Part shown: positions 56,401-64,000 of the stretch, one piece after another | How positions within the stretch are numbered: the stretch's first letter is position 1 | Layout: the number at the start of each line of letters is the position of its first letter | Assembly: GCF_000424005.1 (NCBI RefSeq) | Contig: NZ_AUJB01000010.1 | Coordinates: 124,001-188,000, forward strand | Origin: Pseudobutyrivibrio ruminis CF1b | Lineage (GTDB): Bacteria > Bacillota > Clostridia > Lachnospirales > Lachnospiraceae | Reading direction: 5' to 3' | DNA length: 64,000 bases | Translations under genes and position numbers: made by a program | Notes under the pieces: model-generated | What the model was told of the DNA's origin: nothing | What the model saw: the letters and a program-made list of their open reading frames with translations, nothing else | Databases searched by the model: none

Positions 56401-57323
56401 TTGGTCAGGTCCTTGAGATTCACCTTTCACTTGCTGCAAAGGCTCTTGGATTTGATATTGAGACACCAGTATTTGATGGTGCAAAGGAAATTGATATTCA
56501 GGATACTCTTGAGCTTGCAAATGACTATGTAAATATGCCATTTGATAAGGAAGAGGCTACAAACGGTGAGGAGACATTCTACGATAAGTATGTTGATATT
56601 CTTCGTGACGATGTTATGGAGTACTTATCTACAAACCGTGCTCACAGAGCTCTTTGGAAGGGTGTTCCTATTTCTAGAGATGGTAAGGTTCAGCTTCGCG
56701 ACGGTCGTACAGGCGAGCCATTCGATGGTCCTGTTACAATCGGACACATGCACTACCTGAAGCTTCACCACCTTGTAGATGATAAGATTCACGCACGTTC
56801 AACTGGTCCTTACTCTCTTGTTACACAGCAGCCACTTGGCGGTAAAGCACAGTTCGGTGGACAGCGTTTCGGAGAGATGGAAGTTTGGGCCCTCGGGGCT
56901 TATGGTGCATCATACACACTTCAGGAAATCCTTACAATGAAGTCAGATGATGTTATCGGACGTGTTAAGACATACGAGGCTATTATTAAGGGTGAAAACA
57001 TCCCTGAGCCAGGCATCCCTGAGTCATTCAAGGTATTGCTTAAGGAATTACAGTCACTTGGTCTTGACGTTCGTGTTCTTGATGAGAACCGCGAAGAGGT
57101 TGAGCTCATGGAGACAAGTGAATATGGAAATACTGACCTCAATGCAATTATCGCAGGTAGTGACAGAAACTTCGCATTCGAAGATGACAGCTCATTTGCA
57201 CAGGCAGGCTTCTCTACAAAGAAGTTTGATACTGAGGGCGAACTCGTAGATGACGAGGACGAGCAGTTCGAAGATGAAGAAGATGATTTTTCTGATATAC
57301 CAACAGATTTTGATGAGGAATAA
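53418..57323 (+). CDS. rpoB: RNA polymerase beta subunit
   Basis: This 1301-residue subunit holds the rifampicin pocket and half of the active-site cleft. The start is ATG 53418 behind AGAGGTGG; the open frame extends 35 codons upstream without a ribosome site. Landmarks are [37 protein letters not shown] (rif region, 494-530 area), [29 protein letters not shown] and the C-terminal [12 protein letters not shown]. It ends in a strongly acidic tail ([16 protein letters not shown]). rpoC follows 19 bases on. Confidence 0.98.
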   Translation: MEKNRIRPVKAGKNLRMSYSRQKEVLEMPNLIEVQKNSYDWFVKDGLKEAFADISPIQDRGNQLELHFVDFTLCKDEVKYTIPQCKERDATYAAPLKVKVRLVNKESGDMQEHEIFMGDLPLMTDTGTFVINGAERVIVSQLVRSPGIYYAIGHDKIGKELYSCTVIPNRGAWLEYETDSNDVFYVRVDRNRKVPVTVLIRALGLGTNQEIIDVFGEEPKILATFAKDPAITEKNPQGSYEGGLLELYRRLRPGEPLAKDSAESLIHGMFFDPRRYDLAKVGRYKFNKKLMLRNRIAGHVLAEDVIDTTTGEIIAKAGDKITLEMADDIQNAAVTHVFIQTETRNVKVLSNMMVDITKFVDCDAKALGITELVYYPVLERILSENTTKEDIEDAIARSVADLIPKHITVEDIFASINYNMHLEYAIGKDDDIDHLGNRRIRAVGELLQNQYRIGLSRLEKVVRERMTTRDLEDISPQTLINIKPVTAAIKEFFGSSQLSQFMDQNNPLSELTHKRRLSALGPGGLSRDRAGFEVRDVHYSHYGRMCPIETPEGPNIGLINSLASYARINEYGFVEAPYRRIDKSDPENPRVTDEVIYMTADEEDNYHVAQANVKLDEEGHFMRKNVSGRFREETQEYDKKMFDYMDVSPKMVFSVATASIPFLQNDDPTRALMGSNMQRQAVPLLTTEAPVVGTGMEPKTAVDSGVCVVAKRAGIVEMSETNRIIIKADEDGTRDEYTLFKFTRSNQSNCYNQRPIVFKGDHVEVGEVIADGPSTKNGELALGKNPLIGFMTWEGYNYEDAVLLSERLVQDDVYTSIHIEEYEIDARDTKLGPEEITRDVAGVGDDALKDLDESGIIRIGAEVRAGDILVGKVTPKGETERTPEERLLLAIFGEKAREVRDTSLRVPHGAYGIVVDAKVFTRENGDELSPGVNKSVRIYIAQKRKIGVGDKMAGRHGNKGVVSRVLPVEDMPYLPNGRPLDIVLNPLGVPSRMNIGQVLEIHLSLAAKALGFDIETPVFDGAKEIDIQDTLELANDYVNMPFDKEEATNGEETFYDKYVDILRDDVMEYLSTNRAHRALWKGVPISRDGKVQLRDGRTGEPFDGPVTIGHMHYLKLHHLVDDKIHARSTGPYSLVTQQPLGGKAQFGGQRFGEMEVWALGAYGASYTLQEILTMKSDDVIGRVKTYEAIIKGENIPEPGIPESFKVLLKELQSLGLDVRVLDENREEVELMETSEYGNTDLNAIIAGSDRNFAFEDDSSFAQAGFSTKKFDTEGELVDDEDEQFEDEEDDFSDIPTDFDEE

Positions 57324-57342
57324 ATAGGAAGGGAGCTACAAA

Positions 57343-60300
57343 ATGCCAGAGAATAAAGAAGCGACATATCAACCAATAGCATTTGACGCAATACAGATTG
57401 GATTGGCATCACCTGAGAAGATCAGACAGTGGTCTCGTGGCGAGGTTAAAAAGCCTGAGACAATCAATTATCGTACACTGAAGCCTGAAAAGGACGGTCT
57501 TTTCTGCGAGAAGATTTTTGGACCTAGCAAGGACTGGGAATGTCACTGCGGAAAGTACAAGAAGATTCGTTATAAGGGTGTAGTTTGTGATCGTTGTGGT
57601 GTTGAAATCACAAAGGCATCAGTTCGTCGTGAGCGTATGGGTCACATCGAGCTCGCTGCACCAGTTTCACATATTTGGTATTTCAAGGGTATTCCTTCAC
57701 GTATGGGACTTATTCTTGATCTTTCACCAAAGACATTAGAGAAGGTTCTCTACTTTGCATCATACATCGTACTTGATGCAGGTGAGACAGCTCTTATGTA
57801 CAAGCAGGTTCTTACAGAGGCTGAGTACCAGGAAGCTAGAGAGCAGTATGGTAACGGCTTTAGAGTAGGAATGGGTGCTGAGGCTATCCAGGAGCTTCTT
57901 AGAGATATCGATCTCGATGAAGAGGCTACAAAGCTTCAGATTGAATTAGACAGCGCTACAGGCCAGAAGCGTTCACGTATCATTAAGAGACTTGAGGTTG
58001 TTGAGGCATTCCGCGAGTCAGGAAACAGACCTGAGTGGATGATTATGACAGTTATCCCTGTTATCCCACCAGATCTTCGTCCTATGGTACAGCTTGACGG
58101 TGGCCGTTTCGCTACATCTGATTTGAACGATTTATATCGTCGTATTATTAATAGAAATAACCGTCTCCGCAGATTATTAGAGCTTGGTGCTCCTGATATC
58201 ATCGTTCGTAACGAGAAGAGAATGCTTCAGGAAGCTGTTGATGCTCTTATCGATAACGGTAGACGTGGTCGTCCTGTTACAGGTCCTGGTAACAGACCTC
58301 TTAAGTCACTTTCAGACATGCTTAAGGGTAAGTCAGGACGATTCAGACAGAACCTCCTTGGTAAGCGTGTTGACTACTCAGGACGTTCGGTTATCGTCGT
58401 TGGTCCAGAGCTTAAGATTTACCAGTGTGGTCTTCCAAAGGAGATGGCACTTGAGCTCTTCAAGCCTTTCGTTATGAAGGAGCTCGTTGGTAATGGTATG
58501 GCCCACAACATTAAATATGCTAAGAAGATGGTTGAGAAGTTTGAGCCAGAGGTTTGGGACATCCTCGAAGATGTCATTAAAGAGCATCCAGTTATGCTTA
58601 ACCGTGCTCCTACACTTCACCGTCTTGGTATTCAGGCTTTCGAGCCAATCCTTGTAGAAGGTAGAGCTATTAAGCTTCACCCACTCGTATGTACAGCGTT
58701 CAACGCCGACTTCGATGGTGACCAGATGGCCGTTCACCTTCCACTTACTCAGGAGGCTCAGGCAGAGTGTAGATTCATGCTTCTCTCTCCTAATAACCTC
58801 TTGAAGCCTTCAGATGGTGGTCCTGTAGCCGTTCCTTCACAGGATATGGTACTTGGTATTTACTACCTCACACAGGAGCGTGGTACTACTGTAGGCGATG
58901 GCAGAGAAGAGCTTGGTGAAGGTAAGGCATTTAAGAACCTTAACGAAGCAATTCTTGCTTATGAGAACGATGCTCTTACAATGCACGCTCGTATCACAGT
59001 ATGTGTTTCTAAGACACGTCCAGATGGTACAGTTGTAACAGGTAGAGTTTCATCTACACTTGGTAGACTTCTCTTCAACGAGATCATTCCACAGGATCTT
59101 GGTTACGTAGATCGTACAAATCCTGAGAACGAGCTTGTTCCTGAGGTAGACTTCCACGTTGGTAAGAAGCAGTTAAAGCAGATTCTTGAAAAAGTTATTA
59201 ATACACACGGAGCTACAAAGACAGCAGAAGTTCTTGATGATATCAAGGCAATGGGTTACCACTACTCAACAATTGCTGCCATGACAGTTTCAATTTCAGA
59301 TATGACAGTTCCACCTCAGAAGCCAGAGCTTATTGCACAGGCTGAAGAGACAGTTGATAAGATTACTCGTCAGTACAAGCGTGGTCTTATTACTGAGGAA
59401 GAGCGTTACCGTGAAGTTGTAGATACATGGAAAGAGACTGATGATCAGCTTACAAAGGACCTTCTCGATGGTCTTGATAAGTACAACAACATCTTCATGA
59501 TGGCTGACTCAGGTGCCCGTGGTTCTGAAAAGCAGATCAAGCAGCTCGCAGGTATGCGTGGTTTGATGGCTGATACAACAGGTAAGACTATCGAGCTTCC
59601 TATTAAGTCTAACTTCCGTGAGGGTCTTGATGTACTTGAGTACTTCATGTCAGCTCATGGTGCTCGTAAGGGTCTTTCAGATACAGCTCTTCGTACAGCC
59701 GATTCTGGATACTTGACACGTCGAATGGTTGACGTTGCTCAGGAGCTTATTATCCGTGAGTCAGACTGTGTTGCTGGAACAGACCGTGAGATTCCAGGTA
59801 TGTGGGTATACGCATTCATGGATGGTCGTGAAGAGATCGAGTCTCTTAAGGACCGTATCACAGGTAGATTCTCTTGCTACTCTATCTACGATGCTAAGGG
59901 CGAGATGATTGTTAAGGCAAATCATATGATTACACCTAAGCGTGCAGCTGCAATCATTGAGCGTGGTGTTGATGATAAGGGCGAGCCAATCAAGAAGGTT
60001 AAGATTAGAAACGTACTTAACTGCCGTTCACACGTTGGTGTTTGCGCTAAGTGTTATGGTGCTAACATGGCTTCAGGTCGTGCCGTTCAGGTCGGTGAAG
60101 CAATCGGTATCATCGCTGCACAGTCAATCGGTGAGCCAGGTACACAGCTTACCATGAGAACATTCCATACTGGTGGTGTTGCTGGTAACGATATTACACA
60201 GGGTCTTCCTCGTGTAGAGGAGCTTTTCGAGGCTAGAAAGCCTAAGGGACTTGCTATCATCACAGAGATTGCTGGTACAGTTTCTATTGAAGAGGACTCT

Positions 60301-61017
60301 AAGACAAAGAAGAGAGAAGTAGTTGTAACAAACTCTTCTACAGGCGATGTTGAGAAATATCTCATCCCTTACGGATCACGTATCAAGGTTCTTTCAGGAC
60401 AGGAACTTGAGGCTGGTGATGAGCTTACAGAAGGTTCTGTAAACCCACATGATATCCTTGCTATCAAGGGTAAGGCAGCCGTTCAGGATTACCTCATCCG
60501 TGAAGTACAGCGTGTATACCGCTTACAGGGTGTTGATATCAACGATAAGCATATCGAGGTTCTTTGCCGTCAGATGCTTAAGAGAATCAGAATCGACGAA
60601 GCAGGTGATACAGGATTCATGCCAGGTTCACTTGTAGATTGGCTTGATTTTGAGGAAGCTAACGAGCAGATGGAAGCAGAGGGCAAGGAGATTGCAACAG
60701 GTACACAGGAGCTTCTTGGTATCACAAAGGCAGCTCTTGCTACAAACTCATTCCTTTCAGCAGCTTCATTCCAGGAGACAACAAAGGTTCTTACTGATGC
60801 AGCTATCAAGGGTAAGGTTGATCCACTTAACGGTCTTAAAGAGAACGTTATCATCGGTCGCTTAATCCCTGCTGGTACAGGTATGAAGAGATACTCAAAT
60901 ATTCCTCTTTCAACAGACAACGATTTAGCTAATGTTGAGATTCCAGAGGATTTCGAGGATGTAACTGGTGAGTCTGAAGAATTAGTTTCAGACGAATTAG
61001 TAGAAATTGAGGAGTAA
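57343..61017 (+). CDS. rpoC: RNA polymerase beta' subunit
   Basis: This 1224-residue subunit carries the catalytic magnesium site [15 protein letters not shown] (about 454-468). The N-terminal zinc finger is [20 protein letters not shown] (about 66-85), and the trigger-loop and second zinc sites ([13 protein letters not shown]) are present. AFTDGREE-type lid and [16 protein letters not shown] are intact. The C-terminus is acidic. The ribosome site is GGGAG. A perfect terminator follows. Confidence 0.98.
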   Translation: MPENKEATYQPIAFDAIQIGLASPEKIRQWSRGEVKKPETINYRTLKPEKDGLFCEKIFGPSKDWECHCGKYKKIRYKGVVCDRCGVEITKASVRRERMGHIELAAPVSHIWYFKGIPSRMGLILDLSPKTLEKVLYFASYIVLDAGETALMYKQVLTEAEYQEAREQYGNGFRVGMGAEAIQELLRDIDLDEEATKLQIELDSATGQKRSRIIKRLEVVEAFRESGNRPEWMIMTVIPVIPPDLRPMVQLDGGRFATSDLNDLYRRIINRNNRLRRLLELGAPDIIVRNEKRMLQEAVDALIDNGRRGRPVTGPGNRPLKSLSDMLKGKSGRFRQNLLGKRVDYSGRSVIVVGPELKIYQCGLPKEMALELFKPFVMKELVGNGMAHNIKYAKKMVEKFEPEVWDILEDVIKEHPVMLNRAPTLHRLGIQAFEPILVEGRAIKLHPLVCTAFNADFDGDQMAVHLPLTQEAQAECRFMLLSPNNLLKPSDGGPVAVPSQDMVLGIYYLTQERGTTVGDGREELGEGKAFKNLNEAILAYENDALTMHARITVCVSKTRPDGTVVTGRVSSTLGRLLFNEIIPQDLGYVDRTNPENELVPEVDFHVGKKQLKQILEKVINTHGATKTAEVLDDIKAMGYHYSTIAAMTVSISDMTVPPQKPELIAQAEETVDKITRQYKRGLITEEERYREVVDTWKETDDQLTKDLLDGLDKYNNIFMMADSGARGSEKQIKQLAGMRGLMADTTGKTIELPIKSNFREGLDVLEYFMSAHGARKGLSDTALRTADSGYLTRRMVDVAQELIIRESDCVAGTDREIPGMWVYAFMDGREEIESLKDRITGRFSCYSIYDAKGEMIVKANHMITPKRAAAIIERGVDDKGEPIKKVKIRNVLNCRSHVGVCAKCYGANMASGRAVQVGEAIGIIAAQSIGEPGTQLTMRTFHTGGVAGNDITQGLPRVEELFEARKPKGLAIITEIAGTVSIEEDSKTKKREVVVTNSSTGDVEKYLIPYGSRIKVLSGQELEAGDELTEGSVNPHDILAIKGKAAVQDYLIREVQRVYRLQGVDINDKHIEVLCRQMLKRIRIDEAGDTGFMPGSLVDWLDFEEANEQMEAEGKEIATGTQELLGITKAALATNSFLSAASFQETTKVLTDAAIKGKVDPLNGLKENVIIGRLIPAGTGMKRYSNIPLSTDNDLANVEIPEDFEDVTGESEELVSDELVEIEE

Positions 61018-61045
61018 TCTCGAGATTATATATTGAAATTGATGG

Positions 61046-61075
61046 ACTAGGGTCAGAAATGACCCTAGTTTTTTC
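61046..61075 (+). terminator. rpoBC terminator
   Basis: ACTAGGGTCA-GAAA-TGACCCTAGT is a perfect 10-bp stem followed by TTTTTT. Confidence 0.95.
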
Positions 61076-61087
61076 ACATTTTTAGGG

Positions 61088-61116
61088 TTGACATAATGAT
61101 TTCAAGGAAATATAAT
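61088..61116 (+). promoter_or_regulatory. Promoter of the rpsL-rpsG-fusA operon
   Basis: TTGACA (61088-61093), 17 bp, TATAAT (61111-61116): a perfect sigma-A consensus. Confidence 0.95.
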
Positions 61117-61187
61117 GTTCTAGCATGCGCTAATAGGATAACTATGCCTATATCCATGCGAAGAAATAAATTAGGAGGTAAAAAAGA

Positions 61188-61607
61188 ATGCCAACATTCA
61201 ACCAGCTAGTTAGAAAAGGTCGTCAGACATCTGTAAAGAAGTCTACAGCACCAGCACTTCAGAGAGGTTATAACTCTCTTCAGAAGAAGCCTACAAACAC
61301 TTCTTCACCACAGAAGCGTGGTGTATGTACAGCTGTTAAGACAGCTACACCTAAGAAGCCTAACTCAGCTCTTAGAAAGATTGCCAGAGTTCGTCTTTCA
61401 AACGGAATCGAAGTAACATCATACATTCCAGGCGAGGGTCACAATCTTCAGGAGCATAGCGTTGTTTTGATTCGTGGTGGTCGTGTTAAGGATTTACCAG
61501 GTACACGTTATCACGTAATCAGAGGTACACTTGATACAGCCGGCGTTGCTAACCGCAAGCAGGGACGTTCAAAGTACGGCGCTAAGAGACCTAAGGACGC
61601 TAAATAA
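61188..61607 (+). CDS. rpsL: Ribosomal protein S12
   Basis: This 139-residue decoding-site protein has NQLVRKGR near the N-terminus, [17 protein letters not shown] with Lys43-type streptomycin-site residue, [24 protein letters not shown] and the basic end KYGAKRPKD. It is the first gene of the str operon, with AGGAGG ribosome site. Confidence 0.98.
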   Translation: MPTFNQLVRKGRQTSVKKSTAPALQRGYNSLQKKPTNTSSPQKRGVCTAVKTATPKKPNSALRKIARVRLSNGIEVTSYIPGEGHNLQEHSVVLIRGGRVKDLPGTRYHVIRGTLDTAGVANRKQGRSKYGAKRPKDAK

Positions 61608-61749
61608 GATATTTAGCAAAAAGTTGTAATTCACATTTATTTTGGTTAATGTTGTTATTTTTTCTCTATAGAATAAATAGCGCATGAACACATAGTTTTA
61701 AGTGTGAGTACCGTTGATCTAACAAATTTTAGTTAAGGAGGGAAGTATC

Positions 61750-62220
61750 GTGCCAAGAAAAGGACATACTCAAAAGAGAGACGTTTTGGCAGATCCTATA
61801 TACAACAGCAAGGTAGTTACAAAGCTTATCAACAACATCATGCTTGATGGTAAGAAGGGTGTAGCTCAGAAGATTGTATATGGTGCATTTGGCAAAGTCG
61901 AGGAAAAGACTGGAAGACCTGCGCTTGAGGTTTTCGAGGAAGCAATGAACAACGTTATGCCTGTACTTGAAGTAAAGGCTAGACGTATCGGTGGTGCTAC
62001 ATATCAGGTACCTATCGAGGTAAGACCAGATCGTCGTCAGGCCCTTGGCCTTAGATGGCTCACAATGTTCTCACGTTCACGTACAGAGAAGACAATGGAA
62101 GAGCGTCTTGCAAACGAGATCATGGATGCAGCTGGCAACACAGGTTCAGCTGTTAAGAGAAAAGAAGAAATGCATAGAATGGCAGAAGCTAATAAGGCAT
62201 TTGCTCATTACAGATTCTAA
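61750..62220 (+). CDS. rpsG: Ribosomal protein S7
   Basis: This 156-residue protein nucleates the 30S head. It starts at GTG behind AAGGAGGG and reads [19 protein letters not shown], then [32 protein letters not shown] and [16 protein letters not shown]. The 142-base gap to rpsL holds no gene; S7 can repress its operon in some bacteria, but no site was assigned. Confidence 0.98.
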   Translation: MPRKGHTQKRDVLADPIYNSKVVTKLINNIMLDGKKGVAQKIVYGAFGKVEEKTGRPALEVFEEAMNNVMPVLEVKARRIGGATYQVPIEVRPDRRQALGLRWLTMFSRSRTEKTMEERLANEIMDAAGNTGSAVKRKEEMHRMAEANKAFAHYRF

Positions 62221-62235
62221 TAGGAGGGACGAACA

Positions 62236-64000
62236 GTGGCAGGAAGAGAATATCCACTTGAGCGTACCAGAAATATCGGTATTATGGCTCATATCGATGC
62301 CGGAAAGACTACACTTACAGAGCGTATTCTTTACTATACTGGCGTAAATTACAAGATTGGTGATACTCACGAAGGTACTGCAACCATGGACTGGATGGAG
62401 CAGGAAGCTGAGAGAGGTATCACAATCACTTCAGCTGCTACAACATGTCACTGGACTGAGCAGGAAAACTGCAAGCCTAAGAAGGGTGCTCTTGAGCACC
62501 GTATCAATATCATTGATACACCAGGCCACGTAGATTTCACTGTTGAGGTTGAGCGTTCCCTTCGTGTACTTGATGGCGCCGTTGGTGTCTTCTGTGCAAA
62601 GGGTGGCGTTGAGCCACAGTCAGAGAATGTTTGGAGACAGGCTGACACATATAACGTACCAAGAATGGCTTTCATCAATAAGATGGATATCCTTGGTGCA
62701 AACTTCTACGGAGCTGTTGATCAGATCCGTGACAGACTTAAGAAGAACGCTATCGTTCTTCAGCTTCCAATCGGTAAGGAAGATGATTTCAAGGGAATCA
62801 TCGATCTTTTCGAGATGAAGGCATACATCTATAACGATGATAAGGGTGATGATATTTCTATCACAGACATCCCAGCTGATATGGCAGAGGATGCTGAGCT
62901 TTATCACACAGAGCTTGTTGAGAAGATCTGTGAGTTAGATGATGATCTTATGATGGAGTATCTTGAGGGCGAAGAGCCATCTGTAGATGCTCTTAAGGCA
63001 GCACTTCGTAAGGGTACTTGCGAGTGTAAGGCTATCCCAGTATGCTGTGGATCTGCTTATAGAAACAAGGGTGTTCAGAAGCTTCTTGATGCAATCCTTG
63101 AGTTCATGCCAGCTCCTACAGACGTACCAGCTATCCAGGGTGTAGATATGGATGGCAACCCAGTTGAGAAGCACTCATCAGATGATGAGCCATTCGCAGC
63201 TTTAGCTTTCAAGATTATGGCTGATCCATTCGTTGGAAAGCTCGCATTTATCCGTGTATATTCAGGTACATTGAACTCGGGTTCATACTGCCTTAATGCT
63301 ACAAAGGATAAGAAGGAGCGTGTAGGTCGTATTCTTCAGATGCACGCTAACAAGCGTACAGAGTTAGAGAAGGTTTACTCTGGTGATATCGCAGCTGTTG
63401 TAGGTCTTAAGGTTACAACAACTGGTGATACAATCTGCGACGAGCAGCACCCAGTAATCCTTGAGTCTATGGAATTCCCAGAGCCAGTTATCGAGCTTGC
63501 TATCGAGCCTAAGACTAAGGCTGGACAGCAGAAGATGGGTGAGGCTCTTGCAAAGCTTGCTGAAGAGGATCCTACATTCCGTCAGCATACTGACCAGGAG
63601 ACAGGTCAGACAATCATCGCTGGTATGGGTGAGCTTCACCTTGAGATTATTGTTGATCGTCTTCTTAGAGAGTTCAAGGTTGAGGCTAACGTTGGTGCAC
63701 CTCAGGTTGCATACAAGGAAACATTTACAAAGCCTGTTGACCAGGAATACAAGTATGCTAAGCAGTCAGGTGGTCGTGGACAGTACGGTCACTGTAAGGT
63801 TAGATTTACTCCAATGGATGCTAACGCTGAAGAGACATTCAGATTTAAGTCTTCAGTAGTTGGTGGTGCTATTCCTAAGGAATACATCCCATCTGTTGGT
63901 GAGGGTATCGAGGAAGCAGCTAAGGCTGGTATCCTTTGCGGATTCCCTGTTCTTGGTGTAGAAGCAGACGTTTACGATGGTTCTTACCATGAAGTCGATT
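62236..64000 (+). CDS. fusA: Elongation factor G, 3'-truncated by window
   Basis: The gene starts at GTG 62236 behind TAGGAGGGA and runs off the window after 588 codons; about 100-110 more are expected. It has the GTPase loops AHIDAGKTT (G1), the switch [22 protein letters not shown] (G3) and NKMD (G4), then domains II to IV ([21 protein letters not shown] and [13 protein letters not shown]). EF-G moves the ribosome along mRNA. It is the third gene of the str operon; tuf is expected next. Confidence 0.97.
   Translation, partial: MAGREYPLERTRNIGIMAHIDAGKTTLTERILYYTGVNYKIGDTHEGTATMDWMEQEAERGITITSAATTCHWTEQENCKPKKGALEHRINIIDTPGHVDFTVEVERSLRVLDGAVGVFCAKGGVEPQSENVWRQADTYNVPRMAFINKMDILGANFYGAVDQIRDRLKKNAIVLQLPIGKEDDFKGIIDLFEMKAYIYNDDKGDDISITDIPADMAEDAELYHTELVEKICELDDDLMMEYLEGEEPSVDALKAALRKGTCECKAIPVCCGSAYRNKGVQKLLDAILEFMPAPTDVPAIQGVDMDGNPVEKHSSDDEPFAALAFKIMADPFVGKLAFIRVYSGTLNSGSYCLNATKDKKERVGRILQMHANKRTELEKVYSGDIAAVVGLKVTTTGDTICDEQHPVILESMEFPEPVIELAIEPKTKAGQQKMGEALAKLAEEDPTFRQHTDQETGQTIIAGMGELHLEIIVDRLLREFKVEANVGAPQVAYKETFTKPVDQEYKYAKQSGGRGQYGHCKVRFTPMDANAEETFRFKSSVVGGAIPKEYIPSVGEGIEEAAKAGILCGFPVLGVEADVYDGSYHEVD

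Noticed and set aside
56921-57412. 163-codon open frame on the minus strand across the rpoB/rpoC junction
   Set aside because: Serine-rich shadow of the acidic rpoB end; no start signals.

Overview
The window reads as an ordinary stretch of a low-GC, Gram-positive, flagellated Lachnospiraceae chromosome. Butyrivibrio or Pseudobutyrivibrio is my best guess, inferred from gene content and style rather than from any search. Supporting signs are strong AGGAGG-type ribosome binding sites, an mreB-flhO-flhP-rod-binding-protein cluster, a GH94 cellobiose phosphorylase with a CUT1 sugar transporter, a GH13 alpha-glucan enzyme, an archaeal-type short ProRS, and the rplKA-rplJL-rpoBC-rpsLG-fusA block in the usual Firmicutes order. 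No tRNA, rRNA, insertion sequence, phage gene or CRISPR array was seen.

Layout: 1-6.1 kb holds the end of a chemoreceptor-like protein with no signalling domain, then a LacI regulator and a MalEFG-type sugar transporter with matching operators. 6.1-9.5 kb has a DUF1292 protein, LarB, an alpha/beta hydrolase and a membrane chemoreceptor. 9.6-14.4 kb is uvrB-uvrA. 14.5-17.8 kb is mreB with flagellar rod genes. 17.8-19.75 kb is an AT-rich island with one PD-(D/E)XK-type nuclease gene and two matched 300-bp arrays of palindromes. 19.8-29.5 kb has recD2, an HD-GYP protein, metK, a two-component system, a pseudouridine synthase and a PAS-GGDEF-EAL protein. 29.6-33.6 kb is proS-cca-lipoprotein. 33.8-38.6 kb is hup and then rqcP-divIC-tilS-hpt-ftsH behind a long leader hairpin. 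38.8-42.3 kb has a GH13 enzyme, a J-domain coiled-coil protein and an RluD-type enzyme. 42.3-49.6 kb is a cellobiose/cellodextrin locus: GH94 phosphorylase, divergent LacI regulator and CUT1 transporter. 49.8-64 kb is rpmG-secE-nusG, rplKA, rplJL with an L10 leader, rpoBC, and rpsL-rpsG-fusA (fusA runs off the end).

How the parts work together: the two sugar loci each pair a LacI regulator with a binding protein and two permeases. Neither encodes an ATPase, so a shared MsmK-type ATPase elsewhere is expected. In both, a hairpin sits between the binding-protein gene and the first permease gene, which fits making more binding protein than permease.

The main candidate for something undescribed is the 17,866-19,704 island. 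Eight 47-48 bp units, each bounded by TATCGCAA / TTGYGATA arms but with almost unrelated interiors, lie four on each side of the nuclease gene. The gaps are 27, 58, 27 bp on the left and 28, 57, 27 bp on the right. The nuclease frame has a good Shine-Dalgarno sequence placed for an AUA start codon. Arms, lengths and gaps were read directly from the sequence; mobility, RNA function or protein binding are inferences.
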